From Bacillus sp. BGMRC 2118 (GTDB taxonomy: Bacteria > Bacillota > Bacilli > Bacillales > SA4), in the NCBI GenBank assembly GCA_008364785.1, contig VTTJ01000006.1:186001-250000 (forward strand): a DNA stretch of 64,000 bases. The letters are read 5' to 3'. A program made the position numbers and the translations under genes. This document shows, in pieces, positions 24,559 through 33,510 of this stretch. Every line of letters starts with the position of its first letter. Positions within the stretch are counted from its first letter, which is position 1. Below the pieces are notes generated by a model. That model ran no database searches. It saw nothing but the letters and a program-made list of their open reading frames with translations, and had not been told where the DNA came from.

Positions 24559-25449
24559 TTAAAATCTTTTACTTAAGATTGCCAAATAGACAACCAAGGC
24601 ACCTTGAAACGATTTTATATCAATGCCCGATTTTTCGATGAACTTATCGACTCTGTATTGCAGACTGTTTCGGTGCATGAATAGTGCTTTGGCTGCTGAT
24701 GATATATTCAATCCATACTCAATAAAGGTTTTAATCGCCTGTAATTCATCACTGCTGTTGTCCTGAATACAGTGTTCAATACTTGCTCGTGTATCAGCTG
24801 TTGCATCATGCAAAAGCAAATAAGGAACGAGTTCAAAGGATTGGGTGACGGTTTCGCTACTTTTATAAAGCCTTGTTAATTGAAAGCAATGGTTCTCAAA
24901 TTTATAGATCGATTGTACAGCATCATCGACCTTGAAGTAATCACCAACATATAGACACATATCTGTATAAAAGTCTGAAGCAATCGCATTTCTCCAATCA
25001 ACTAGTTCAACCTTCGTAACAGCTTCTTGATGCTTTTCTTCAATAATGACACCTGATATAGAGTTCATCCAAATAACCGTATAGTGATTCATTGATAAAA
25101 ATGAAAGAGTCTCTTCAAACGCTAATTGGTCTACTTCACTTTGGAGAGAATAGTGGATAAATCTTAGATGTAATGATAGGTCGTAATGTTTTTGAAGTTG
25201 TGTGGCAGAGTATTCATCATTTGAATGCAAAACCTCCTGCCATAAGGACTGGATAGGTGTGACATTTCGACCAAGATGGATGGGAGTCAAAAAAGCAGAA
25301 AGGACATTTCTATTCTTATTGTCCAATTCTTTTTTATCAATTCCGATATATTGACCATTATCTAGTCGGAAATACTCCATGTCAGGATTACCTGATACAC
25401 TTTCAATAAGAACAAGGCTAGGAAACTCTTCTCTTAATTTCTCTATCAT
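24559..25449 (-). CDS. PucR/CdaR-type transcription regulator
   Basis: A 296-residue protein whose last 60 residues form the PucR-type helix-turn-helix: IKTFIEYGLNISSAAKALFMHRNSLQYRVDK matches the signature NxxxTAxxLxxHRNTLxYRL. The N-terminal 230 residues are a poorly conserved sensor region. Such regulators respond to metabolites such as sugar diacids or purines. It lies directly upstream of msmX on the same strand, separated by a terminator, so a role in sugar use is possible but unproven. Confidence 0.78.
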   Translation of the reverse strand: MIEKLREEFPSLVLIESVSGNPDMEYFRLDNGQYIGIDKKELDNKNRNVLSAFLTPIHLGRNVTPIQSLWQEVLHSNDEYSATQLQKHYDLSLHLRFIHYSLQSEVDQLAFEETLSFLSMNHYTVIWMNSISGVIIEEKHQEAVTKVELVDWRNAIASDFYTDMCLYVGDYFKVDDAVQSIYKFENHCFQLTRLYKSSETVTQSFELVPYLLLHDATADTRASIEHCIQDNSSDELQAIKTFIEYGLNISSAAKALFMHRNSLQYRVDKFIEKSGIDIKSFQGALVVYLAILSKRF

Positions 25450-25534
25450 ATAAACGTTCCTTTACGTCATATTTTCTCTATTATATCAAAGAGGTATAAA
25501 AACATAAAAAAGGAAAAAATGATAAGAGGTACAA

Positions 25535-25590
25535 TTGACATGTAACCAAATGGTTGCGTATAATGAATATGAAACCTTTTGGTTACATAA
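25535..25590 (+). promoter_or_regulatory. promoter and operator-like repeats of the AHSA1/ArsR operon
   Basis: TTGACA (25535-25540) and TATAAT (25559-25564) are 18 bases apart, a near-consensus sigma-A promoter. Two palindromes, TAACCAAATGGTT in the spacer and AAACCTTTTGGTTAC just downstream of the -10, share the half-site AACC/GGTT. They are well placed for autorepression by the ArsR-type protein of this operon. Confidence 0.7.
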
Positions 25591-25604
25591 TGAGGAGGAT
25601 ATAC

Positions 25605-26030
25605 ATGAGCACACATGCACCGGAAATAAAAAAACAGGCAATTTTCAATGCAAACATCGAAAAGGTTTGGACTGCAGTAGCCACACAAGAGGGTATTAAT
25701 TCATGGTTCATGCCGAATGACTTTAAGCAAGAATTAGACTATACCTTTACAATTCAATCACCTTTTGGTCCACAAGTATGTAAAGTTACTGAATTAGATC
25801 CTCCCAACAAATTAGTCTTTACGTGGGGAGAATTTGGTTGGCAAGTCTCATTTGAGTTAAAAGAAGTAGAAGATAAAACTGAGTTTACATTAGTACATTC
25901 TGGCTGGGGTCCACAGGACGAGCTTGTTCCAGGACCGGCAAATAAAACGAATCTAGATATTCGAAATACAATGAATGGTGGATGGGAATCGATTGTCAAC
26001 GCTCGTCTACGTGAAGTAGTTGAAGGGTAA
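25605..26030 (+). CDS. AHSA1/SRPBCC domain protein
   Basis: A 141-residue START-like protein of the AHSA1 family (IFNANIEKVWTAVATQEGINSWFMP; NKLVFTWGEFGW; GWESIVNARLREV). Members bind hydrophobic ligands; function is unknown. ATG 25605 follows ATGAGGAGGAT. The stop TAA shares its last base with the ATG of the ArsR gene. An AHSA1 gene paired with an ArsR regulator is a common arrangement in Bacilli. Confidence 0.85.
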   Translation: MSTHAPEIKKQAIFNANIEKVWTAVATQEGINSWFMPNDFKQELDYTFTIQSPFGPQVCKVTELDPPNKLVFTWGEFGWQVSFELKEVEDKTEFTLVHSGWGPQDELVPGPANKTNLDIRNTMNGGWESIVNARLREVVEG

Positions 26031-26353
26031 TGGGAGCCGAGCAACAATATGATGTTTTCCAAGCAATCGCAGATCCTTCAAGAAGGAAAATTTTACGCCT
26101 ACTCGCAGAAAAAGAACTACCAGTAACGATGATTAGTGCTCATTTTCCAATGAGCCGTACAGCTGTTACGAAACATTTGAAAATCTTAACTTCCTCTAAT
26201 TTAATCAGTATGGAGAAGGTTGGTCGGGAAGTGAAGTGCAGCTTACAACCAGAGGCATTTCGGGAACTAAAAGAGTGGTTATCCTTTTATGAGCAATTTT
26301 GGGATAATAAATTATCCATGTTAAAACATTTAGTTGAAAAAGATGAAAAATAA
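26030..26353 (+). CDS. ArsR-family transcription regulator
   Basis: A 107-residue winged-helix protein: FQAIADPSRRKILRLLAEKELPV then the recognition region MSRTAVTKHLKILTSSNLI. No cysteine metal-binding motif is apparent, so it is probably not a metal sensor. It overlaps the AHSA1 gene by one base and likely represses this operon through the AACC/GGTT palindromes upstream. Confidence 0.85.
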   Translation: MGAEQQYDVFQAIADPSRRKILRLLAEKELPVTMISAHFPMSRTAVTKHLKILTSSNLISMEKVGREVKCSLQPEAFRELKEWLSFYEQFWDNKLSMLKHLVEKDEK

Positions 26354-26358
26354 GAACT

Positions 26359-26389
26359 AAGCTTTGCTTCTCATGAAGTGAAGCTTTTT
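26359..26389 (+). terminator. terminator after the ArsR gene
   Basis: AAGCTTTGCTTC and GAAGTGAAGCTT around TCAT make an imperfect stem followed by TTTTA. The MITE-like copy at 26394 begins directly after it. Confidence 0.6.
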
Positions 26390-26393
26390 ATAT

Positions 26394-26578
26394 GGCTCTT
26401 TTCTAAAGCTTATTTGTTTTTATAAACTTACTCTGTGTGTACAACCAGTTTTAGAAGCAAAACGATGTTGGAATAGAAAAGAAAAACTCTTCTTTATGTA
26501 TAGAAGAATCTAGATACTAAGATAAAAATCCGGCTTTTGGAATTTTTATGAAAAGAAACAATCTATACGAAAACAGCC
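26394..26578 (-). mobile_element. MITE-like element, near-complete copy
   Basis: About 185 bases running from GGCTCTTTTC to GAAAACAGCC, the reverse orientation of the family copy at 62199. Internal landmarks are shared: GTGTACAACCAGTTTTAGAAGC, GTTGGAATAGAAAAG, TAGATACTAAGATAAAAATCCGGCTTTTG and AACAATCTATACG. No coding capacity. It fills most of the 394-base gap before the next gene. Confidence 0.75.
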
Positions 26579-26747
26579 TTTAATATTTAACAAGATTTTT
26601 TTCCTGTCATATATACGTTTAACGAATAGAAGATCCTATATATTGAGATTCTAATGCAGTTGTACTTGCTGTAACTTCCTTCATTGTTTAACAGACCTAT
26701 TAAATAGGGTAATATGAAGAAAAGGTCGTTTAGTAAGGAGAATGAAC

Positions 26748-27407
26748 ATGGAAAAAAAAGCGCTTGTAATTGGAGCAACGGGTCTCGTTGGAAAAAGTTT
26801 AGTACATAAGCTGCTAAACGAAGAATCATATAGTAAGGTCACCATTCTTGTTAGAAAAGACTCATCCATTCAACATCCTAAATTACATAGTGTTAAAGTA
26901 GATTTCGACCAATTGGAGGATTGGAAGGAAGAGTTTGCAGTTGATGATGTATTTTGCTGTATTGGTACAACGATAAAAAAGGCAGGATCTCAAGAGGCAT
27001 TTCGTAAGGTAGACTATGATTACCCCATTCAAGCAGCCTTGCTTGCAAAAAGTGAAGGAGCAGACCAATATTTAGTGATCTCCTCAATGGGTGCAAGTGA
27101 TAAGTCTCCGTTTTTTTATTCAAGAGTAAAAGGTGAACTAGAGGAGAAGCTAAAGGATCTATCATTTGCAGCCTTACATATTTTCAGACCATCATTATTG
27201 TTGGGTAATAGAGAAGAGTTTAGATTAGGTGAAAAGGCAGCAGAAAAAATAAGTCGTGTACTGCCCTTTTTATTCTTCGGAAGGATGAGCAAATATAAAC
27301 CAATCTCTGCTGAAACAGTAGTAGGTGCAATGGTGAAGACAGCACGTTTAAATAAGAAGGGTATTCATATATATGAGTCATCCGTAATAAACACTTTACT
27401 ATACTAA
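26748..27407 (+). CDS. NAD(P)-binding protein, atypical SDR (TIP30/YbjT-like)
   Basis: A 219-residue Rossmann protein with VIGATGLVGKSLV at the N-terminus, FCCIGTTIKKAGSQEAFRKVD, YLVISSMGASDKS and FYSRVKGELEE, the pattern of HTATIP2/TIP30-like atypical SDRs. YSRVK holds the Tyr-x-x-x-Lys pair. The substrate is unknown. ATG 26748 is seven bases after TAAGGAG; the ATG at 26742 is too near that site. Confidence 0.8.
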   Translation: MEKKALVIGATGLVGKSLVHKLLNEESYSKVTILVRKDSSIQHPKLHSVKVDFDQLEDWKEEFAVDDVFCCIGTTIKKAGSQEAFRKVDYDYPIQAALLAKSEGADQYLVISSMGASDKSPFFYSRVKGELEEKLKDLSFAALHIFRPSLLLGNREEFRLGEKAAEKISRVLPFLFFGRMSKYKPISAETVVGAMVKTARLNKKGIHIYESSVINTLLY

Positions 27408-27489
27408 AATATTGGGAAACATTGTATAATAAATTTGGAAATAGCTTACTTGTATTTATTGACAACCTATTGTGAGGAAGAAAGTAAAA

Positions 27490-28794
27490 ATGAATTCTAA
27501 CTATACAATAAATGATTTAGGAAAAGCTACGCAGTCAGAGTTGGAGATTATATGGAACAACTCAAATGATGCAATATTCTTGATCGCTCCAAATGGTGCA
27601 GTATTAAAGGCGAATCCGGCATTTGAAAAGATGCTTGGCTATTCACCAGCAGAACTGGAACAGGACCCTGCACCACCCATTTTGCCAGAGCACTTTATAA
27701 AAGATCAACAGCCGTTTCTAGAACAAATGAAACGGGGAGAAGCACGTGTATATTATGAAGCACAACGTGTGACAAAAGAAGGTAAGTTAATTGACATTGT
27801 TGCTAGTTATAGACCTTATCTTTCAAAAACGAAGGAACTTCAATTTATTGTTGCTATGTATAAAGATGTCACCAGGCAAAAGCAAGTAGAGCGCCAATTA
27901 ATTGAGAGTGAGCAAAAATACCGCTTTATTGCAGAAAATACAACAGATATTATTCAAGTACTAGAGGAAGATGCACAGATATCATATATTTCCCCTTCAT
28001 CATTAGAAATCTTACAGTTACATCCGGATGAAGTAAATGGAAAAAGTCTCCTTGATTACATACACGGTGAAGATCACGAAACCGCAAAGCTCATGTTAAG
28101 AAAGCTTAGTGAAAATAAGACGTCAGATGTATTTGAAATTAGATATGCTACCAAGGACTTCACATATAAATGGTTTGAAGTAAAAGGGACGTGTGAGAAT
28201 GACTATAATGGAAAGAGGTATATACTCGTTTCAAGAGATATCAGTGACCGCAAGAATTATGAAGAAGAACTGAAACGTCTTGCGTTTCAGGATCCGTTAA
28301 CCGGTTTACCAAACCGTCGTTTATTTATAGACCAACTAATGCACGAAATTGAAAATAACTCTAAACTACATTCCTTCACGTTATTTTATCTCGATTTAGA
28401 TAATTTAAAGAAAATTAATGACCAATTTGGACATAACATTGGAGATAAAATACTCATTGAGTTTGGTGAGAAGCTAAAGCAATCTGTGCGTGAAACGGAT
28501 ATTGTTTGTCGTATGGGCGGGGATGAGTTCGTCATTTTAGCATCTGGCTGCAATCATGAAAAAGCGCACCTTTTTGCAGAACGAATTATGAATACGTTAA
28601 CAGCTCCAGTTATGATTGAGGATGAAGAGGTATATATTTCAACATCTATAGGGATTTTTGTCAGTAACAGTAATGGAACGGATAATCAATACAGTTTAGA
28701 ACAAATCATTAAACAAGCCGATGATGCATTATATGCCGCGAAAAATAATGGCAAGAACAGATATGAATTTAGCAGCAACAGTGACTATCAATAA
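27490..28794 (+). CDS. diguanylate cyclase with two PAS domains
   Basis: A 434-residue soluble signalling protein: PAS 1 (about 14-130; ANPAFEKMLGYSPAEL), PAS 2 with PAC (about 140-265; FIAENTTDIIQVLEED), then a GGDEF domain. The active loop is intact (RMGGDEFVILA) and the inhibitory I-site RETD lies five residues before it, so it should make cyclic di-GMP with product feedback. No membrane segment is seen. GAGGAAG precedes ATG 27490. Confidence 0.9.
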   Translation: MNSNYTINDLGKATQSELEIIWNNSNDAIFLIAPNGAVLKANPAFEKMLGYSPAELEQDPAPPILPEHFIKDQQPFLEQMKRGEARVYYEAQRVTKEGKLIDIVASYRPYLSKTKELQFIVAMYKDVTRQKQVERQLIESEQKYRFIAENTTDIIQVLEEDAQISYISPSSLEILQLHPDEVNGKSLLDYIHGEDHETAKLMLRKLSENKTSDVFEIRYATKDFTYKWFEVKGTCENDYNGKRYILVSRDISDRKNYEEELKRLAFQDPLTGLPNRRLFIDQLMHEIENNSKLHSFTLFYLDLDNLKKINDQFGHNIGDKILIEFGEKLKQSVRETDIVCRMGGDEFVILASGCNHEKAHLFAERIMNTLTAPVMIEDEEVYISTSIGIFVSNSNGTDNQYSLEQIIKQADDALYAAKNNGKNRYEFSSNSDYQ

Positions 28795-28812
28795 TGATAG
28801 TCACTTCTTTTC
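28781..28812 (+). terminator. terminator of the cyclase gene
   Basis: GTGACTATCA, loop ATAA, TGATAGTCAC then TTCTTTTC; the stem overlaps the last codons and the stop. Confidence 0.75.
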
Positions 28813-28875
28813 ATAGTAATCCTTGGCAATATTAACCTGCATTTGCTTTAGTGCATGCTTATGTTCTAATAAATT

Positions 28876-28985
28876 TGTGTAGATTGTTGCTTTCTCGTAA
28901 AAATCTCAGGAAGCTGGATTTTTACTTTAGTATATAATTACTACTATACATGAAGAGAGTTGCTCTTTTCTAAATCAACCTCAAC
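28876..28985 (+). mobile_element. MITE-like element, partial copy
   Basis: About 110 bases matching the left and central part of the family copy at 62199: TGTAGATTGTTGCTTTCTCG, TCAGGAAGCTGGATTTTTAC, then GAGAGTTGCTCTTTTCTAA and CAACCTCAA. Both terminal inverted repeats are missing or eroded. Confidence 0.65.
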
Positions 28986-29024
28986 AAAGTATTGCCTAAA
29001 AAAATATATAAGAAGGAGTGATAG

Positions 29025-29408
29025 ATGGTGAAACTTTCCATGAAATATGTCATTTTGTATGTAAACGATTTTGAAAAGAGTATGAGGTTTTACAGAGATA
29101 TTTTACAATTACCTGTTAAAGGGGAGCATGGTACATACGTGGAATTCGATACTGGATTCACAACACTATCCATGAATACGAGAGAGTCTTTTAAAGAAAT
29201 TACAGGACTAGATACGCCAGAAGCCATACAGCGTTCACAAACATTTGAACTAGGATTCGTTACTTCTGATGTGGCAGAGACAATCGAGAAATTACGTAGA
29301 CAGGGTGTGGAAGTAATAGTAGAGCCTGTCACGAAGCCATGGGGACAAACGGTCGCTTACGTGGCTGATCCTGATGGACATTATATTGAGATTTGTAGTG
29401 CTATGTAA
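29025..29408 (+). CDS. VOC family (glyoxalase/bleomycin-resistance fold) protein
   Basis: A 127-residue protein with two beta-alpha-beta-beta-beta modules of the vicinal oxygen chelate fold: [21 protein letters not shown] at the start and [15 protein letters not shown] at the end, with a metal-type Glu in the last strand. Members are metal-dependent dioxygenases, isomerases or drug-binding proteins; the specific role is unknown. AAGGAGTGA precedes the ATG. A MITE fragment lies just upstream. Confidence 0.85.
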   Translation: MVKLSMKYVILYVNDFEKSMRFYRDILQLPVKGEHGTYVEFDTGFTTLSMNTRESFKEITGLDTPEAIQRSQTFELGFVTSDVAETIEKLRRQGVEVIVEPVTKPWGQTVAYVADPDGHYIEICSAM

Positions 29409-29439
29409 AAAAGCCTGGAGAGATCTCCAGGCTTTTTTC
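29407..29439. terminator. bidirectional terminator after the VOC gene
   Basis: AAAAAAGCCTGGAGA and TCTCCAGGCTTTTTT form a long perfect stem ending the VOC gene on the plus strand and the small gene at 29444 on the minus strand. Confidence 0.85.
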
Positions 29440-29443
29440 TGCC

Positions 29444-29629
29444 TTAATTTTCATTTGGTGGTGCTTCTTCAGGTAAGTGAATCGTTTCCTCTATATTGAC
29501 CATATCTCCCCGGCCATGGACAGACCCACCGGATAGTCCTTCATTTATCATACGGTCAACGTCTAGGTAGGCGAATTCTTTTCCTTCATTTTCTAAATCA
29601 TCACGAAAGGTTTGTTTCTTTTTAGACAC
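29444..29629 (-). CDS. small hypothetical protein
   Basis: A 61-residue hydrophilic protein (KKQTFRDDLENEGKEFAYLD, DRMINEGLSGGSVHGRG, acidic proline-rich tail). I do not recognise a family. The GTG at 29629 is preferred as start because GGAGGAGA lies seven bases upstream; the ATG codons at 29644 and 29635 fall before or inside that site. It is the gene downstream of yheE on the same strand. Confidence 0.6.
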   Translation of the reverse strand: MSKKKQTFRDDLENEGKEFAYLDVDRMINEGLSGGSVHGRGDMVNIEETIHLPEEAPPNEN

Positions 29630-29692
29630 AATCATCTCCTCCATTTACTAAATACCTTGTGTAAATGAACAGGAAATTACTACTGGAAAAAA

Positions 29693-29902
29693 TTACTCGT
29701 ACACATGAAACAGCATTAACTCATGAATGCCAGAAATCACGCTCTCTAGTTCATCAGAAGGAGGAGCATCATTTTTCCATTCAATGCTTCCATCTTTATG
29801 ATAGGTAGCTTCAAAAAGTTTTCCTTTATGGTAAAAGCGAATATACCAGCCTGGTAATGATTGGTCTTGAAACAGAGGCTTGTACGAAAAGTGTGATAAC
29901 AT
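29693..29902 (-). CDS. yheE: YheE family protein
   Basis: A 69-residue protein (SHFSYKPLF, LPGWYIRFYHKG, DGSIEWKNDAPP, IHELMLFHVY) resembling B. subtilis YheE by text and by position beside yheD/yheC and sspB. Function is unknown. The ATG at 29902 is chosen because GAAGGAAG precedes it; the longer frame from 29935 starts with a charged run lacking a ribosome site. Confidence 0.78.
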   Translation of the reverse strand: MLSHFSYKPLFQDQSLPGWYIRFYHKGKLFEATYHKDGSIEWKNDAPPSDELESVISGIHELMLFHVYE

Positions 29903-29973
29903 GTAAACCGCTTCCTTCTCTTTTTCTTTCATCATACTACATATTTAAAAAGAGAGGAAAGCAGTTCATTTAA

Positions 29974-31077
29974 TTAGTTGTGATCTGATAAATAGATAAA
30001 CAGCTCAGTTAGATTTTTTAATCCATTCTTTCGAATTTGGTCTTCATCAAATACCATTGGTTTCGAATTCACTTCAAATATAGATAAATGACCATTGTGA
30101 CATTTTCCAATATCCATTGAAAACTCACCAATGTTCTGAAAATGATTGCTAAGTGCTTTTCCGACCTCGTTAGCGAGAAAGTGTAAGGTTTTAGTATCTT
30201 CTTTAAAAGGAAGATGAGAATAAGACACTATTTTTCCACCTGCAGGCACATGTGTTGTGACTTGTTGATGGCCGGCTTGTCGAACTCCTATTCCACTGAC
30301 TATGAAATCGGTTTTATTTTTTCGATGAACGAGGACTCGATAATCAAATCGTGATCCTTCCCATTTAAGGGGAGCAACATATTGCTGTACGATATAATCT
30401 TTATCTAAACAGGGTTGTATCCAGTGCTGAATGAGTTCTTCGTACGATTGAACTTGTTGCTTCAGATCAATCGTCTCTATATCCCATAAATCATCATCAA
30501 TCTTTCTGATCGCAACAATCCCTTTTCCTTTTTTTCCTTTACATGGCTTTAAATAGACAGATTGAAAAGATTGAATCATGTCATGAAATGTTGTGACAGA
30601 ATCTAGGTCACGTGTTTCAGGGAGAAAAGGCAGCAAGTTTTCATTTGAACATAACGTAGTGAAGACCTCATCTTTATGAAAAAAACAATCATTAAAAAAA
30701 GGGATAGTATGAGTCTGTAAAAAATGCTTTAACTCCAAAAAATGCTCGTTTTGCTCCATTTTACGAAGTGGCAATCGGTTATAGACAACAGATGGAAGTG
30801 GAAATCTGTAACTCCTCCAAGATTTATCTTTAAAATCATACACATACCCTCTCATTGAATCAGATGAATAGGTTGAGGGAGTAAAGACGAAGGATAAACC
30901 TCCTATTTGCTGCAGAGTTAACTGAATCCTTTTGAAGGCCGCTTCATTTCCTAAAAAGGGTTTCTTTGTACTTACACCAGCTAATACGCCAACCAATGGA
31001 AAAGGGGGGGAACGAAAAGAAACATGTTCCTCCCATGAACGATGTTCGTTGTTTGGTGTAAAAACGTTCGAACTCAT
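29974..31077 (-). CDS. spore coat-associated ATP-grasp protein, YheC-like
   Basis: A 367-residue protein, the last of four tandem YheC/YheD homologues. The ATP-grasp core is visible: nucleotide-binding VYLKPCKGKKGKGIVAI, RVLVHRK region, and the metal site DIGKCHNGHLSIFEVNSKP. It lacks the N-terminal domain of the long (YheD-like) members, so it groups with YheC. B. subtilis YheC and YheD are coat-associated endospore proteins of the mother cell; an ATP-dependent ligase activity is inferred from fold. Its start overlaps the upstream gene by four bases. Confidence 0.82.
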   Translation of the reverse strand: MSSNVFTPNNEHRSWEEHVSFRSPPFPLVGVLAGVSTKKPFLGNEAAFKRIQLTLQQIGGLSFVFTPSTYSSDSMRGYVYDFKDKSWRSYRFPLPSVVYNRLPLRKMEQNEHFLELKHFLQTHTIPFFNDCFFHKDEVFTTLCSNENLLPFLPETRDLDSVTTFHDMIQSFQSVYLKPCKGKKGKGIVAIRKIDDDLWDIETIDLKQQVQSYEELIQHWIQPCLDKDYIVQQYVAPLKWEGSRFDYRVLVHRKNKTDFIVSGIGVRQAGHQQVTTHVPAGGKIVSYSHLPFKEDTKTLHFLANEVGKALSNHFQNIGEFSMDIGKCHNGHLSIFEVNSKPMVFDEDQIRKNGLKNLTELFIYLSDHN

Positions 31078-32441
31078 TTGTAGTGTACCTCTTGTCGTTC
31101 TAATCCGAGCCTTGTTAAATAAATGGCAAAGGCCATCGATAGTTCACGTGTCAGGCGGTCTTGCATGCGAAGCTTCGGGTGGGAAAAAATAGACCTGCCC
31201 GGTTTAGAGTTTGCCTCAAATAACCAGATATGTCCTTCTCGATCTAATCCGATATCAAAGCCAATTTCACCTATACATCCATTTGTTTTCTCACATATGG
31301 CGTGGCTAAATTGGAGGGTAATGTTTTCTAGGGAGGTGTATAGCTCCTCATACTTTTTACTATCTGGAAAAAGCTCCTCTAACGTTTTAATCATACCTCC
31401 GTTATTGAGGTGAGTGGTTACACTTCCACGACCCGCAATTTTCGCTGCAAGTGCAGTCATTTTCCATGTGCCTTTTTCGTCTCGGTTTGTATGAATTCGA
31501 AAATCAACTGCTCGATTCTCGAAACGAATTAAATCAATTCCCTGCTGCACCAGATAGTGATTCATATCCTTATGTCTGAATAAGTAGGCAATTAACTTCT
31601 TTAAAGATGTGAACTTTTGTAATCGATTGTCCTCTCCATCCTTATACCGACAATAATAGGATCCTTGTTCAGACATCACAACTTGATAAATTCCAAGTCC
31701 GAGACTACCATTAGCTGGTTTAATATACACATGTTTATGTTTTTCCACCATTTGCTCAATATCCTTGAAACTTGGCTGATAGAGAGTCTCTGGAAGGTGT
31801 TTCTTTAAATCATTATCATGAATGAGCTGTTGGTACAAATCCCATTTACTAAAGAAGCCTGGATTATACCAAGGAATTAAATATTCTGTCTGTAGTCTTT
31901 GCTTAATCGATTTAATTCCATTATGATTTTCGGTTCGGCGATTTGGTAAGCGATCATAGATGACGTTAGGAAGCGGGATGTTTCTCTTCGTCCATCCCTC
32001 TTTTTCATTATAAAAATAACCACTCACTGTTCCATCGTCCCAATTAATTAAATGAGCACCAAATACAAATGCACATACTCCCACAGACTTCTCTGCCGAC
32101 AACAGTTTTGCGAAAAATAACGACCTTTCTCCAATTGGACGGAGCAGGGAGTCTGTAAATCCAGCTGTGAAGATTCCGACAAGAGGTCCAATATGAAGAA
32201 TATCTTCATGAATAAAATAATGAAGCGTTCGATGAAGTGGGAGATGTAGTTTAGAAATCATGTCAGAGCTCATATATAACACATCACTATGTTCTGAATG
32301 AGTTTTCATACGGCACTGAAGCTGCATTGTTCCAAATCCAATACCACCAAGTGATGGGCGATATAGCCTTGCTGGTAATGAAACGGTCATTGTTTCACCA
32401 GGAAGCTCTTTTAAAGTGATAGTCTTATTCATTGTATTCAC
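31074..32441 (-). CDS. yheD: spore coat-associated ATP-grasp protein, YheD-like
   Basis: A 455-residue protein: an N-terminal domain of about 110 residues, then the ATP-grasp core with VYIKPANGSLGLGIYQV and the metal/ATP site DIGLDREGHIWLFEANSKPG. Length equals B. subtilis YheD (about 453). It is the third of four related genes in one operon and overlaps both neighbours by four bases, so all are translated together. Which of the two long members is the true orthologue of YheD needs a tree. Confidence 0.82.
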   Translation of the reverse strand: MNTMNKTITLKELPGETMTVSLPARLYRPSLGGIGFGTMQLQCRMKTHSEHSDVLYMSSDMISKLHLPLHRTLHYFIHEDILHIGPLVGIFTAGFTDSLLRPIGERSLFFAKLLSAEKSVGVCAFVFGAHLINWDDGTVSGYFYNEKEGWTKRNIPLPNVIYDRLPNRRTENHNGIKSIKQRLQTEYLIPWYNPGFFSKWDLYQQLIHDNDLKKHLPETLYQPSFKDIEQMVEKHKHVYIKPANGSLGLGIYQVVMSEQGSYYCRYKDGEDNRLQKFTSLKKLIAYLFRHKDMNHYLVQQGIDLIRFENRAVDFRIHTNRDEKGTWKMTALAAKIAGRGSVTTHLNNGGMIKTLEELFPDSKKYEELYTSLENITLQFSHAICEKTNGCIGEIGFDIGLDREGHIWLFEANSKPGRSIFSHPKLRMQDRLTRELSMAFAIYLTRLGLERQEVHYK

Positions 32442-33508
32442 TCCTTTCTCATGATGGCTTGTTGCGATTCAAGATATTTCATATAGTCTGTTAGAGAGGT
32501 GTATATCTTATTGCTTTCTTGCACGATATGAATCACCTTTCTCCCAGGCTTTGAATTAATGTCTAGTAACCAAACAGCACCATTTTCACTAACACCAATA
32601 TCTAATCCTAGTTCAAATAATCTACCAAACTTATCTTCTATTAATCTCGGGGTCTGGCTTACAATTGTATTAATTTCCTCTAGTATTAATTGCTTTTGGA
32701 TAGGACTCCATTCTTTTATTAACTCTTGGAAATCTAAAACATTACCACCATTCTGTAGGTTTGAAACTAATCCATCTTCACAACCGATTCTAATTCCCCT
32801 GCCACGTTCAACCCATTGCCCTAGCTCATCCTTTTGCAAAAGAATCCGTATATCGAAGGGGCGATTTCCTTGTTTCAAGTGCAGGTATTTTTGACCCAAG
32901 TAATCTGTTTTTGAGAGGAGACTCTCAATGTATAATCGGAAGTCCTGTTGATTTACAAACGTTTGATAAATATTTTCACCTTTGTGTTGATAGTGTGTCG
33001 TAATACCGTTTTTTACTAGTTTAATATGAATAATTCCGTTACCTCCTGAACCTCTTACGGGTTTTAAGATAACGGACTTTTCCCTTTTAAGTCGTTTGAT
33101 AAGCTTAGGATAGCTAGATACAAAGGATGTTTCTGGTAGGTAGGGGGCAATTGTATCCTCATTACGTAAAGAATTGTAAACCTCCCATTTGTTAGGCAAT
33201 CCGTAACCTAAAAATGTTGTTTGCGGCCTTTGTTTTAACCATTTGACAATCGGTTCGCATTTTTTGGTTAGAAGTGGATTGTTATAAAAGCACCGGTCAT
33301 AAATATAATCTGGAATAGGAAACTTACTCTCTACCCATTTTTTCTCTTTATGATCAAAGAGGTAGCCGTGAATAAGTTCTGTTAAAGGATCAATATCTAA
33401 AGGAGTAAATCGAACAATGTCGACAGTTTCTGGTGAATGGGAGGCAACCGATGTAAAATAGGTTAGTTCTTGATTTCTCCGGATCGTCATCAAACCAATA
33501 CTCTTCAA
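32438..33508 (-). CDS. yheC: spore coat-associated ATP-grasp protein, YheC-like
   Basis: A 356-residue short-type member with VILKPVRGSGGNGIIHI and DIGVSENGAVWLLDINSKPG as ATP-grasp signatures, RILLQKDE in the middle, and no extra N-terminal domain. It resembles B. subtilis YheC (about 363 residues). It follows the first long member after two bases and overlaps the next by four. Expected in the spore coat or cortex-outer layer of the developing spore. Confidence 0.82.
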   Translation of the reverse strand: MKSIGLMTIRRNQELTYFTSVASHSPETVDIVRFTPLDIDPLTELIHGYLFDHKEKKWVESKFPIPDYIYDRCFYNNPLLTKKCEPIVKWLKQRPQTTFLGYGLPNKWEVYNSLRNEDTIAPYLPETSFVSSYPKLIKRLKREKSVILKPVRGSGGNGIIHIKLVKNGITTHYQHKGENIYQTFVNQQDFRLYIESLLSKTDYLGQKYLHLKQGNRPFDIRILLQKDELGQWVERGRGIRIGCEDGLVSNLQNGGNVLDFQELIKEWSPIQKQLILEEINTIVSQTPRLIEDKFGRLFELGLDIGVSENGAVWLLDINSKPGRKVIHIVQESNKIYTSLTDYMKYLESQQAIMRKE

Positions 33509-33510
33509 AT

